Source: Candidatus Nanopelagicales bacterium
GTDB lineage: Bacteria > Actinomycetota > Actinomycetes > S36-B12
Assembly (NCBI GenBank): GCA_030836325.1
Contig: JAURQC010000045.1
Location: 1-26,288, forward strand
Direction of reading: 5' to 3'
DNA length: 26,288 bases
A program made the position numbers and the translations under genes. The notes below the pieces were generated by a model, which saw only the letters and a program-made list of their open reading frames with translations, was not told the DNA's origin and made no database searches. Position 1 is the first letter of the stretch. Every line of letters begins with the position of its first letter. Below are positions 13,707-20,360 of this stretch, one piece after another.

Positions 13707-15518
13707 ATGGCTGATCGTTTCCCCAGTCCCTTCGAGGTGGAGACACCCGAGGGGGCCGAAGGCTGGCAAGAGATGTATACGTACTCGTCGATGTTCTCCG
13801 AAGCTCGACGTGACTTTGATGATTCGATGTTCTGGTTCCAAGATGGGGTGCATTGGCCCAACGTCCTGACGCCATGGGATGCGACCCTGTTCGAGTTCGC
13901 TATCTCGTCGCTCTCGCAGTACAACACCCGCCACCTGCAGGTTCCGCCGGCCAATGGCATCGCCTTCAGGATTCTCAATGGGTATGGCTATCTTTCGCCG
14001 GTTCCAGCCGATGAGTCCACGATCGAGCAGCGGGTAGCCAACTTCACCGAACGCGCGGGTCACTACTTCATGAACTGGAATGACCTTTACGACAACTGGA
14101 TGGTCAAGATCCGTGAGCTCGTGGGTGAGCTTGAGGGGCTGGAGTTCGAGCCCTTGCCGGAGATCGAGGACGCGGAGTCTGTGGTCAAGGCGGGGGCTGG
14201 TCTCGGATCGGGTTTTGCTCTGCAGGACAACTACCACCGCTTAGTCAGTCTTTCTTTAAAGCTATGGAACTACCACTTCGAGTTCTTGAACCTCGGCTAT
14301 GCGGCGTACCTTGACTTCTTTATGTTCTGTAAGACCGTGTTCCCGAATATCCCGGATCAGGCCATTGCAAAGATGGTCGCCGGTGTAGATGTGGATCTGT
14401 TCCGTCCGGACGATGAGCTCAAGCGCTTGGCACGGAAGGCTGTCGAATCAGGTGTCGCTGAGGCCTTCTCGGCCGGTGATGTCGAGGCAACCTGCCAGGT
14501 ACTCAAGGGATCCACGGAGGGTCAAGCGTGGATTGCCTCATTTGAGGAGTCTGCCGAGCCGTGGTTCAACTTCTCTACGGGATCGGGCTTCTACCACCAC
14601 GACAAGATCTGGATCGAGAACGTCGAGGTGCCCTTCGAGTTCATCCGCAACTACATCGACAAGGTGCAGGCCGGCGAAGACCTGAATCGACCGGTCGAAG
14701 CTATCCGTGCCGAGCGCGATCGTGTGGTGTCTGAATACACCGAACTCCTCGGCTCCGCGGAAGATAAAGAGGCCTTCGAAGGCAAGCTTGGCCTTGCCCG
14801 CGTGGTCTTCCCTTACGTGGAGAACCACAACTTCTATGTGGAGCACTGGAGCCACTCGGTCATCTGGCGCAAGATGCGGCAACTTGGCGAGACATTCGTC
14901 AAGGAGGGCTTCTGGAGCCAGGCCGACGACATCTTCTACCTCAAGCGCACCGAGGTTGAGGACGCACTATTCGACTACTTCAACTCCTGGGCTACGCCGG
15001 AGCAGCCGATGGGCCCGTCGTATTGGCCGCCGATCATCGAGAAGCGCAAAGGCATCTGCGACGCCCTGGGTAAGTGGAAGCCGACGCCGGCGCTCGGCGA
15101 GCCGCCGGAGGTCATCACCGAGCCGTTCACGGTCATGCTGTGGGGAATCACTTCCGAGAGCGTGAATTCATGGCTCGGTGGCGGTGACGCTGCCGAGGGT
15201 GAGTTGCGTGGCATGGCGGCATCGCCGGGTGTGGTGGAAGGCCTTGCGAGGGTCATCTTCTCGGCGGACCAGATCGGGGAGATCCAGCAGGGAGAGATCC
15301 TTGTCGCTCCTCTCACTGCTCCGAGTTGGGCGCCGATCTTCGGCAAGATCCAGGCAACGGTTACCGACACCGGCGGCATGATGAGCCACGCCGCGATTGT
15401 GTGCCGTGAGTACGGACTACCTGCCGTTACCGGCACCGGCTTCGCAACAACGAATCTGACCACCGGTCAGCGGATCCGTGTGGATGGAACTAACGGGACG
15501 GTCACTGTCTTGGAGTAG
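13707..15518 (+). CDS. creI: Phosphohistidine (PEP-utiliser mobile domain) subunit of an aryl phosphotransferase (CreI-like)
   Basis: 603 aa. The C-terminal swivelling domain (about 500-603) has the phosphohistidine motif T-D-T-G-G-M-M-S-H-A-A-I-V-C-R-E with His561, preceded by A-S-P-G-V-V-E-G and followed by G-L-P-A-V. The first 480 residues are not an ATP-grasp or PEP-binding barrel. They are rich in Trp, Tyr and Phe, with many W-N, N-Y-H and N-H-N-F-Y segments, and resemble the central substrate-binding domain of phenylphosphate-synthase and rifampin-phosphotransferase type proteins. The role would be to accept phosphate from the ATP-grasp subunit on His561 and pass it to a bound phenol. 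It starts 37 bases after the ATP-grasp gene, with GAAAGGAATG as ribosome binding site, and is followed by a strong hairpin. Confidence 0.82.
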   Translation: MADRFPSPFEVETPEGAEGWQEMYTYSSMFSEARRDFDDSMFWFQDGVHWPNVLTPWDATLFEFAISSLSQYNTRHLQVPPANGIAFRILNGYGYLSPVPADESTIEQRVANFTERAGHYFMNWNDLYDNWMVKIRELVGELEGLEFEPLPEIEDAESVVKAGAGLGSGFALQDNYHRLVSLSLKLWNYHFEFLNLGYAAYLDFFMFCKTVFPNIPDQAIAKMVAGVDVDLFRPDDELKRLARKAVESGVAEAFSAGDVEATCQVLKGSTEGQAWIASFEESAEPWFNFSTGSGFYHHDKIWIENVEVPFEFIRNYIDKVQAGEDLNRPVEAIRAERDRVVSEYTELLGSAEDKEAFEGKLGLARVVFPYVENHNFYVEHWSHSVIWRKMRQLGETFVKEGFWSQADDIFYLKRTEVEDALFDYFNSWATPEQPMGPSYWPPIIEKRKGICDALGKWKPTPALGEPPEVITEPFTVMLWGITSESVNSWLGGGDAAEGELRGMAASPGVVEGLARVIFSADQIGEIQQGEILVAPLTAPSWAPIFGKIQATVTDTGGMMSHAAIVCREYGLPAVTGTGFATTNLTTGQRIRVDGTNGTVTVLE

Positions 15519-15530
15519 GTGTTGTCGGAC

Positions 15531-15569
15531 CCGGGGCCGGGGAGGACGAAAGTCCATTTCCGGCCCCGG
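15531..15569 (+). terminator. Nested GC-rich hairpin with inner GNRA tetraloop between the phosphotransferase and Rieske genes
   Basis: An outer perfect 10-bp stem (15531-15540 with 15560-15569, all G/C) encloses an inner GGAC-GAAA-GTCC hairpin (15544-15555). There is no U-run after it, so a classical intrinsic terminator is doubtful. It could attenuate transcription, block 3' exonucleases to stabilise the upstream mRNA, or be an RNA-processing site. It lies 12 bases after the stop of the phosphohistidine subunit gene. Confidence 0.5.
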
Positions 15570-15651
15570 TTCCTTCCGGCGGGACGAATTACTTGCCCCG
15601 CACCACAACAGCAATAACCGTTAGCATCAGGTCGAAAGAAGGGATCAGGTC
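15570..15651 (+). promoter_or_regulatory. Leader of the Rieske oxygenase gene, possible internal promoter
   Basis: A GCGGGAC (15579-15585) preceded by TTCC resembles the box in the divergent promoter region. TAGCAT (15622-15627) fits a TANNNT -10 element, but no -35 at correct spacing is clear. AGAAGGGA (15637-15644) is a good ribosome binding site 7 bases before the ATG. An internal promoter would let the oxygenase, zinc-ribbon, hydratase-like and HAD genes be expressed apart from the dioxygenases. Confidence 0.3.
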
Positions 15652-16911
15652 ATGCTGACTGTCGAACAAAATGAGGAATTGACCCGGGTTGGTCCGGGAA
15701 CTCCGATGGGGGAACTTCTGCGTCGGTATTGGTACCCGATCGCCTTCGAGCAAGACTTCGATGACGCTTTCACCAAGACGGTTCGACTTCTCGGTGAGAA
15801 TTGGACGCTGTTCAAGACCCCCAAGAGCGGGCGTTACGGGATCGTCGCTGAGGCCTGCCCGCATCGCCGCGCATCGCTCACCTACGGCGTTGTTCACGAG
15901 GATGGCATTCGCTGCGGCTATCACGGGTGGAAGTGGGACTTTGACGGCAACTGCATGGAGCAACCTGCGGAGGCTGACAACCAGAACTTCCGTGATCGTG
16001 TTCAGCAGAAGGCTGGTAAGGCCGAGGTGATGGGCGGCATGGTCTGGGTGTACGTCGGTCCAAGCCCGGCACCCGAGTTGCCTCGCTTTGATGTGTACGT
16101 CATGGATGGAGTCAAGGACTGCGGTTACACCACCCTGCCCTGTAACTGGCTGCAGATCATGGAGAACTCGGTCGATCCCCACCATGTCGAGTGGCTGCAT
16201 GGCCAGTACTTCGAGTTCCTCGGTCAGACAGAGGGATTCGATGCCCCTAAGGCCTTCCAAAAGAAGCACATGAAGACCGGCTTTGACGAGATGGAGTGGG
16301 GCATCCTCAAGCGCCGTGTGCTGGAGGGAAGTTCGGAAGAGAACGACGACTGGAAGATTGGCCATCCGCTCGTCTTCCCGTACAACATGCGCGTCGGTGG
16401 CGCAGGAATTGATCAGATGCAGATTCGGGTCCCTATCGATGACACCACAACATGGAAATTGTTCTACTCCAACCATGCTCCTCAGGGTGCGGAACTCCCG
16501 GAGCAAGAGCGTCCGGTCTTCTACGAGTACGCATGGAAGGACGAGAACGGTCGGTTCATTACCGACTACATCGAAGGTCAAGACACCATGGCTTGGGTTT
16601 CCCAGGGTCCGGTGACCGACCGATCGCAAGAGCACCTGGGCCGATCCGATGCAGGCGTGGCGATGCTGCGCAAGATGTTCAAGGAGAACATGAAAAAGGT
16701 CGCTAACGGTGAGGATCCCATCGGTACCGTTCGCGAGAAGCACGATCGCATCGATCTTCCCTGTGAGAAGGACAAATTCGGCGCCGAGCGAGAGTTCGCT
16801 GAGGCTTGGATCACTCTCGGGTCCTCCCGCTATAGCCCCATCAAGCAGGAGCTTCTCGATCTGCATAACAATGCTTGGGCTAACAGGGAGAAGGCCGGTG
16901 CCGACGCCTGA
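15652..16911 (+). CDS. Rieske non-haem iron oxygenase, phthalate-dioxygenase-like oxygenase component
   Basis: 419 aa. The N-terminal Rieske domain binds [2Fe-2S] through Cys69, His71, Cys88 and His91 (C-P-H-R-R-A and C-G-Y-H-G-W). The catalytic domain has the N-x-x-Q-x-x-E-x-x-x-D-x-x-H-x-x-x-x-H signature with bridging Asp175 and Fe ligands His178 and His183. The third carboxylate ligand is probably Asp333 in G-R-S-D-A-G. Architecture and motifs place it with single-component (alpha-only) oxygenases of the phthalate 4,5-dioxygenase / O-demethylase type. No beta subunit is present. Such enzymes do monohydroxylation, O-demethylation or cis-dihydroxylation, usually on anionic aromatics. Next to the phosphotransferase and phosphatase, an aryl phosphate is an attractive anionic substrate, but this is inference. 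Electrons may come from the Rieske ferredoxin at 3869-4237; no reductase is present. Confidence 0.9.
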   Translation: MLTVEQNEELTRVGPGTPMGELLRRYWYPIAFEQDFDDAFTKTVRLLGENWTLFKTPKSGRYGIVAEACPHRRASLTYGVVHEDGIRCGYHGWKWDFDGNCMEQPAEADNQNFRDRVQQKAGKAEVMGGMVWVYVGPSPAPELPRFDVYVMDGVKDCGYTTLPCNWLQIMENSVDPHHVEWLHGQYFEFLGQTEGFDAPKAFQKKHMKTGFDEMEWGILKRRVLEGSSEENDDWKIGHPLVFPYNMRVGGAGIDQMQIRVPIDDTTTWKLFYSNHAPQGAELPEQERPVFYEYAWKDENGRFITDYIEGQDTMAWVSQGPVTDRSQEHLGRSDAGVAMLRKMFKENMKKVANGEDPIGTVREKHDRIDLPCEKDKFGAEREFAEAWITLGSSRYSPIKQELLDLHNNAWANREKAGADA

Positions 16912-17200
16912 CGACGCCCTTGGTATTTCCGAGCGAGCCCGCATCATGGCTGAGTTGCCGCCAGACCCCCACCGCCTTCCACCCAGGGGGGAGTGGTTCT
17001 CGTCTGACGCCGAGCGTCACCTGCTTGACCGCCCCAAGTTCTGCCCGATGTGCGCTGGGGATCTTGAGGCCGACGGTGGGATCGCCACGGAATACTGGAC
17101 TAGCGACACACGTAACTTCATGACTTGGTGTGGAGATTGTGGCTGGTTTGGAGAAGTAGTCCGATTTGACATGGTCACCATCCAGGAAGAAGAGCACTGA
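16898..17200 (+). CDS. Small zinc-ribbon protein
   Basis: 100 aa if it starts at GTG 16898, which overlaps the Rieske stop by 14 bases and has GGGAGAAGG just upstream; an ATG at 16946 would give 84 aa. The centre carries two C-x-x-C knuckles (C-P-M-C and C-G-D-C) about 30 residues apart, as in a zinc ribbon or rubredoxin-like fold. The N-terminus is Pro/Arg-rich, including P-P-D-P-H-R-L-P-P. I do not recognise the family. Its tight coupling to the oxygenase suggests a small accessory subunit, for example one stabilising the oxygenase or the phosphotransferase complex, or a redox carrier if it binds iron instead of zinc. Not established. Confidence 0.7.
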   Translation: MPTPDDALGISERARIMAELPPDPHRLPPRGEWFSSDAERHLLDRPKFCPMCAGDLEADGGIATEYWTSDTRNFMTWCGDCGWFGEVVRFDMVTIQEEEH

Positions 17201-17940
17201 ACGATCACGACTCGTTTGTGGTCGGCATTGCGGAGTCCATCGCTCAGGCGCGACGGGCTGGCAGTGTGCTCGGCGCGGATGATGTGGCTGTCCCTGACGA
17301 TCAGGCTTACGCCGTGCAACGCGAGGTCCGCCGGCTCTTGTATGCCCAAGGCTCGATCATTGGGTTCAAGTTGGGCTACACCTCGCAGGTTATGCGCGAT
17401 GCCATGGGGATCGCGCATCCAAACCACGGACCGTTAATCGAAGGCATGGTCGTGCAGTCGCCGGCGCGCGTTCATGGGTTGATGCAGCCGAAGGTCGAAC
17501 CTGAGTTCGCGATTGTGATCGGTAACGGCGGGGGCATCACATCGATACGAGCCAGCCTGGAAGTAGTGGACTCGGTGTGGCGCGGCTATCAATTCAGCTG
17601 GGCTCACAACACTGCCGACGGATCGTCTGCGGCCTTCGCCGTGATTGGTGATGAGATTTCGATCGACGCTTCGTTAACGGATATGACGATTGACGTGACA
17701 TCGAGTTCGGGTGAGGTATCGGCGGTTTGTGCCGCCGATTCAGGAATCGACATCGAAGGTAGCCTGCAGTGGCTGGCAAACAGTTCGGAGATTCCTCGAG
17801 AACTCCAGCCGAAAGACATCGTCCTCACCGGTGGATTAGCCGCACCGATTGACCTTCCCGACGGTGGTTGGATAGAAGCGACCTTCCGATCGAGTTCGTG
17901 GGTCACTCGAGTTCGCGTGGAAAGGGACGAGCATCGATGA
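17197..17940 (+). CDS. 2-keto-4-pentenoate hydratase / 4-oxalocrotonate decarboxylase-family protein, third copy
   Basis: About 240 aa from GTG 17218, or 247 aa from a CTG at 17197 that overlaps the zinc-ribbon stop and has GGAAGAAGAG directly upstream. The GTG has no clear ribosome binding site, so the CTG start with translational coupling is more likely. Metal-binding residues are in K-V-E-P-E-F-A, and L-E-V-V-D-S-V-W lies in the position of the third ligand. It is shorter and more divergent than the two meta-operon paralogues; the I-x-G-(F/Y)-K-L-G-(L/Y)-T segment is kept. Function could be a hydratase or decarboxylase for a different intermediate, or hydrolysis of a related oxo acid. It is followed by the HAD gene with an ATGA overlap. 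Confidence 0.78.
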   Translation: MNDHDSFVVGIAESIAQARRAGSVLGADDVAVPDDQAYAVQREVRRLLYAQGSIIGFKLGYTSQVMRDAMGIAHPNHGPLIEGMVVQSPARVHGLMQPKVEPEFAIVIGNGGGITSIRASLEVVDSVWRGYQFSWAHNTADGSSAAFAVIGDEISIDASLTDMTIDVTSSSGEVSAVCAADSGIDIEGSLQWLANSSEIPRELQPKDIVLTGGLAAPIDLPDGGWIEATFRSSSWVTRVRVERDEHR

Positions 17941-18584
17941 GGGGTTTGGTTTTCGATTTCGGCGGTCCGGTACTCCTGACACCGTTCGAGGTGCGTGCAA
18001 TTGGTGAACGTAACCTTGGACTTCCTTCGGGATCTTTCGCGTGGACTGGACCATTCGATCCTTCGTCAGACCCCGAATGGCGCGCCTTTCAATCGGGGGA
18101 AATGAATGAGCGTGATTATTGGGCGATCCAGGCTCAACGATTCGCTGAACTGACCGGACGGCCCTCGGATATGGCATCGATGATGGGTCCTTTCTATGCC
18201 GGGGACGAGGACGAACTTGTACGCCCGGGCGCTCGCTCACTGATAAATGACGCGAAGGCCGCCGGAGTGAAGGTGGGTATCCACACGAACGATCTCACTA
18301 CATTCCATGATGCCGATTGGCTCGATCGCATGACCATCCTGCGTGAGTTCGAAGTCATGGTCGATGGCAGGACCGACGACGTCTACAAGCCAGACCCCGA
18401 GGCTTACCGGTTGATGGTCGAACGCATGGGCATGTCCGCCGAGGACATCGTCTTCATCGACGATCAACCGATGAACATTGCGGGTGCAGAGTCGGTTGGC
18501 ATGGTGTGCGTCCATCTGGACCCGACCAATCCCGAGCCAGCGTTCGCACAGGCCCGCAAACTCCTCGAACTCCCGGCTGCCTAG
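17937..18584 (+). CDS. HAD-family hydrolase (subfamily IA-like), last gene of the plus-strand catabolic operon
   Basis: 215 aa from the ATG at 17937, which overlaps the stop of the hydratase-like gene (ATGA); an in-frame upstream extension exists but is not expected to be used. Motif I F-D-F-G-G-P-V-L has nucleophile Asp7 with Gly at D+2. Motif II is T-N-D, K-P-D-P-E has the catalytic Lys, and I-D-D-Q-P is motif IV. It is a paralogue of the HAD protein at 3222-3872, with similar cap segments. Being in the same operon as the phosphotransferase, it may hydrolyse a phosphorylated aromatic or a damaged metabolite. Its stop overlaps the converging membrane-protein gene by 4 bases. Confidence 0.82.
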   Translation: MRGLVFDFGGPVLLTPFEVRAIGERNLGLPSGSFAWTGPFDPSSDPEWRAFQSGEMNERDYWAIQAQRFAELTGRPSDMASMMGPFYAGDEDELVRPGARSLINDAKAAGVKVGIHTNDLTTFHDADWLDRMTILREFEVMVDGRTDDVYKPDPEAYRLMVERMGMSAEDIVFIDDQPMNIAGAESVGMVCVHLDPTNPEPAFAQARKLLELPAA

Positions 18585-19282
18585 GCCTCCAGCTCGGGAG
18601 AGCCTTCTTGGGAGGTCCCCACGCCGCGATCCATCAGTCGTAAGCCCCAACCCACGCTCGGTCCGATTAACAACGCAAAGAGGACTGTTCCCAGACCAAC
18701 GGTTCCGCCGAGTAGCCACCCAAAGATGAGCACGGTCACTTCGATACCTAGACGCACGCGGGACACCGGCCATCCGTAGCGAATGTGCAGACCCGTCATC
18801 CAGCCATCGCGTGGCCCGGGGCCGAGGTTGGTGGTTAAGTAAAGCCCACTACCCAGACCGATGAGGGCAATGCCCGCAAATACGAATGCCAGCCGCAACC
18901 ACAGGGGATCGGGATGGGGAATGAAATGCACACCGACCTGCAAAGCGCCCGCGATGACGATGGCGTTGGCAATCGTTCCCAACCCGGGACGCTCTCGTAG
19001 TGGAATCCACAGGAGCAAGACCACTGCACTGATGACGAAGGTTGCAACGCCGATGGACACTGGAGTCCGCACGGTCAGTCCCTGAGCGAGAACGGTCCAC
19101 GGGCCGTTGCCAAGATCCGAGACCACTAGCAGAGCTTCTCCGGTCCCAAAGAGCCACAACCCGAGGACCAAGATGCCAAGCGTTGACGGTCGAGCGCGCC
19201 AACGTGACCTCGAGCGCCAGGGGGTGATCGGAATCGTTCGGGAAGGTCGCAGCCATCCGGGGATTCGCAGTGTGGACATCAT
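18581..19282 (-). CDS. YczE-like integral membrane protein
   Basis: 233 aa. About 30 polar, Arg-rich N-terminal residues precede hydrophobic segments at roughly 35-55, 76-93, 100-119, 127-150 and 175-205. The conserved paired motifs G-x-G-E-A-L-L-V-V-S-D-L-G-N-G-P-W and T-N-L-G-P-G-P-R-D-G-W-M-T-G are the hallmark of the YczE/YyaS family. The family's function is not established; transport has been suggested. Two Met codons open the gene (19277-19282), and either could be the start. It is divergent from the lipoprotein gene with only a 20-base gap, so the promoters must overlap coding sequence or be leaderless. Confidence 0.85.
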   Translation of the reverse strand: MMSTLRIPGWLRPSRTIPITPWRSRSRWRARPSTLGILVLGLWLFGTGEALLVVSDLGNGPWTVLAQGLTVRTPVSIGVATFVISAVVLLLWIPLRERPGLGTIANAIVIAGALQVGVHFIPHPDPLWLRLAFVFAGIALIGLGSGLYLTTNLGPGPRDGWMTGLHIRYGWPVSRVRLGIEVTVLIFGWLLGGTVGLGTVLFALLIGPSVGWGLRLMDRGVGTSQEGSPELEA

Positions 19283-19302
19283 CGTGGCGTTACCGTACGG
19301 CC

Positions 19303-19776
19303 ATGTTCAAGTCCCGGGTACTCGGTGTTGGCATGGGTGCCGTGCTGGTCCTGGCGCTCGCGGGTTGTGGGGAGGAAACGGCCGCCGAAGATGTGTTCGA
19401 GTCCGCGGCACCTCAGGCGTTGCCAGCTGAAGAAGGCTCAGAACAATTTTTGGATAACCAGGAGTTATCGATCCTGGACCAGCGCGTGACGTACCCAAAA
19501 AAGAGGCCTGCTCGGATCAGCAGTGAGACGGTGGTTCTTGAATCAGGCGAGAGCACAGGCTGGCGTCGACATCGCATCCCGGTATACGTCCATGTTCTCT
19601 CCGGGACCTACACCGTCGACTTCGGTGAAGGGGCGCTGGTGGAGTATCCGGCCGGATCGGCATTCATGCAGGCGACAAAGACGGACTACAACGGCATAAA
19701 CACCGGTGATGAACAAGCAACCGTGCTGCACGTCTATCTCGGAGCCAAGGGCCTACGGGATGTCATTGAACGCTGA
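19303..19776 (+). CDS. Lipoprotein with a cupin-like domain
   Basis: 157 aa from ATG 19303. The N-terminus M-F-K-S-R is followed by a hydrophobic core and the lipobox L-A-L-A-G-C with lipidated Cys22. After an acidic linker (about 23-60), a single beta-barrel cupin-like domain (about 65-155) has W-R-R-H-R-I-P-V-Y-V-H-V-L-S-G-T-Y-T-V, then D-F-G-E-G and Y-P-A-G-S-A-F-M-Q-A. The His pair and Glu could form a partial metal site. Likely exported and membrane-anchored. Ligand or role is not predictable. The 14-base gap to the converging mobA-like gene has no terminator that I can see. Confidence 0.82.
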   Translation: MFKSRVLGVGMGAVLVLALAGCGEETAAEDVFESAAPQALPAEEGSEQFLDNQELSILDQRVTYPKKRPARISSETVVLESGESTGWRRHRIPVYVHVLSGTYTVDFGEGALVEYPAGSAFMQATKTDYNGINTGDEQATVLHVYLGAKGLRDVIER

Positions 19777-19790
19777 CGTGGCTGATCGTT

Positions 19791-20360
19791 CTACCTGAGG
19801 TCTGCCAGGTCGGCGGGTCGATCGATGTCCTTGCCCGACGCCACATCGCCTACTTCGACAAGAGCCACATCCTCTCGTCCTTGGATGAACGACCGCGCAC
19901 CCTCGTCCCCGATGACGGTGTCGATGAGTTCACGGAAGTGCTCACGCGGAATCCGAACCGGGTGACCACGTTCGCCATCGAATGCAGCGACAGCGATCCC
20001 CGACTCCGCATTCTTCACTCGGGCAATTGCTTCGGATGTGAGTTGGGGTAGATCGACGAGAGTGATGAGTGCGTAGTCGGTCTCGGTGGTGGCGTTGACC
20101 CACTTCAGGGCGATCCGCAGTGAGGAACCCATGCCCTCTTCCCAACCGTGGTTCACGATCACGAGGGCACCGTCGACCGAGCCTTCCCAGGCACCGAGGA
20201 TGACGAATACCGGATCGCACCCGGCCTCGCGCAGAAGACGAACCGCCCGGTCGACCAGCCGTTCGCCTTCGTAGACGACAGGGGCTTTCGGTTCACCGAA
20301 CCTTGAACCGTTGCCTGCAGCGAGAACAACGCCCGCGACGGTAGGTGCGGGCTCGGTCAT
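19791..20360 (-). CDS. MobA-like nucleotidyltransferase (molybdenum cofactor cytidylyl- or guanylyltransferase)
   Basis: 189 aa from the ATG at 20360, whose ATGA overlaps the xdhC stop; a longer in-frame extension upstream is inside xdhC and unlikely. The N-terminal nucleotide-binding motif L-A-A-G-N-G-S-R-F-G-E-P-K-A is diagnostic. V-D-L-P-Q-L metal-binding region and G-H-P-V-R-I-P motif follow. It attaches CMP (MocA-like) or GMP (MobA-like) to molybdopterin. Pairing with XdhC and Cox-type genes favours MocA-like CMP transfer for a xanthine-oxidase-family enzyme. This is an inference from context. Confidence 0.85.
   Translation of the reverse strand: MTEPAPTVAGVVLAAGNGSRFGEPKAPVVYEGERLVDRAVRLLREAGCDPVFVILGAWEGSVDGALVIVNHGWEEGMGSSLRIALKWVNATTETDYALITLVDLPQLTSEAIARVKNAESGIAVAAFDGERGHPVRIPREHFRELIDTVIGDEGARSFIQGREDVALVEVGDVASGKDIDRPADLADLR

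Noticed and set aside
16709..16897. Longer N-terminal extension of the zinc-ribbon gene inside the oxygenase gene
   Set aside because: It would be out-of-frame overlap with an essential part of the oxygenase; a GTG with a good ribosome binding site lies at 16898.
15589..16947. A 452-codon minus-strand frame opposite the Rieske oxygenase
   Set aside because: The plus-strand gene has all Rieske and iron-binding motifs, and the minus-strand product has no recognisable domain.
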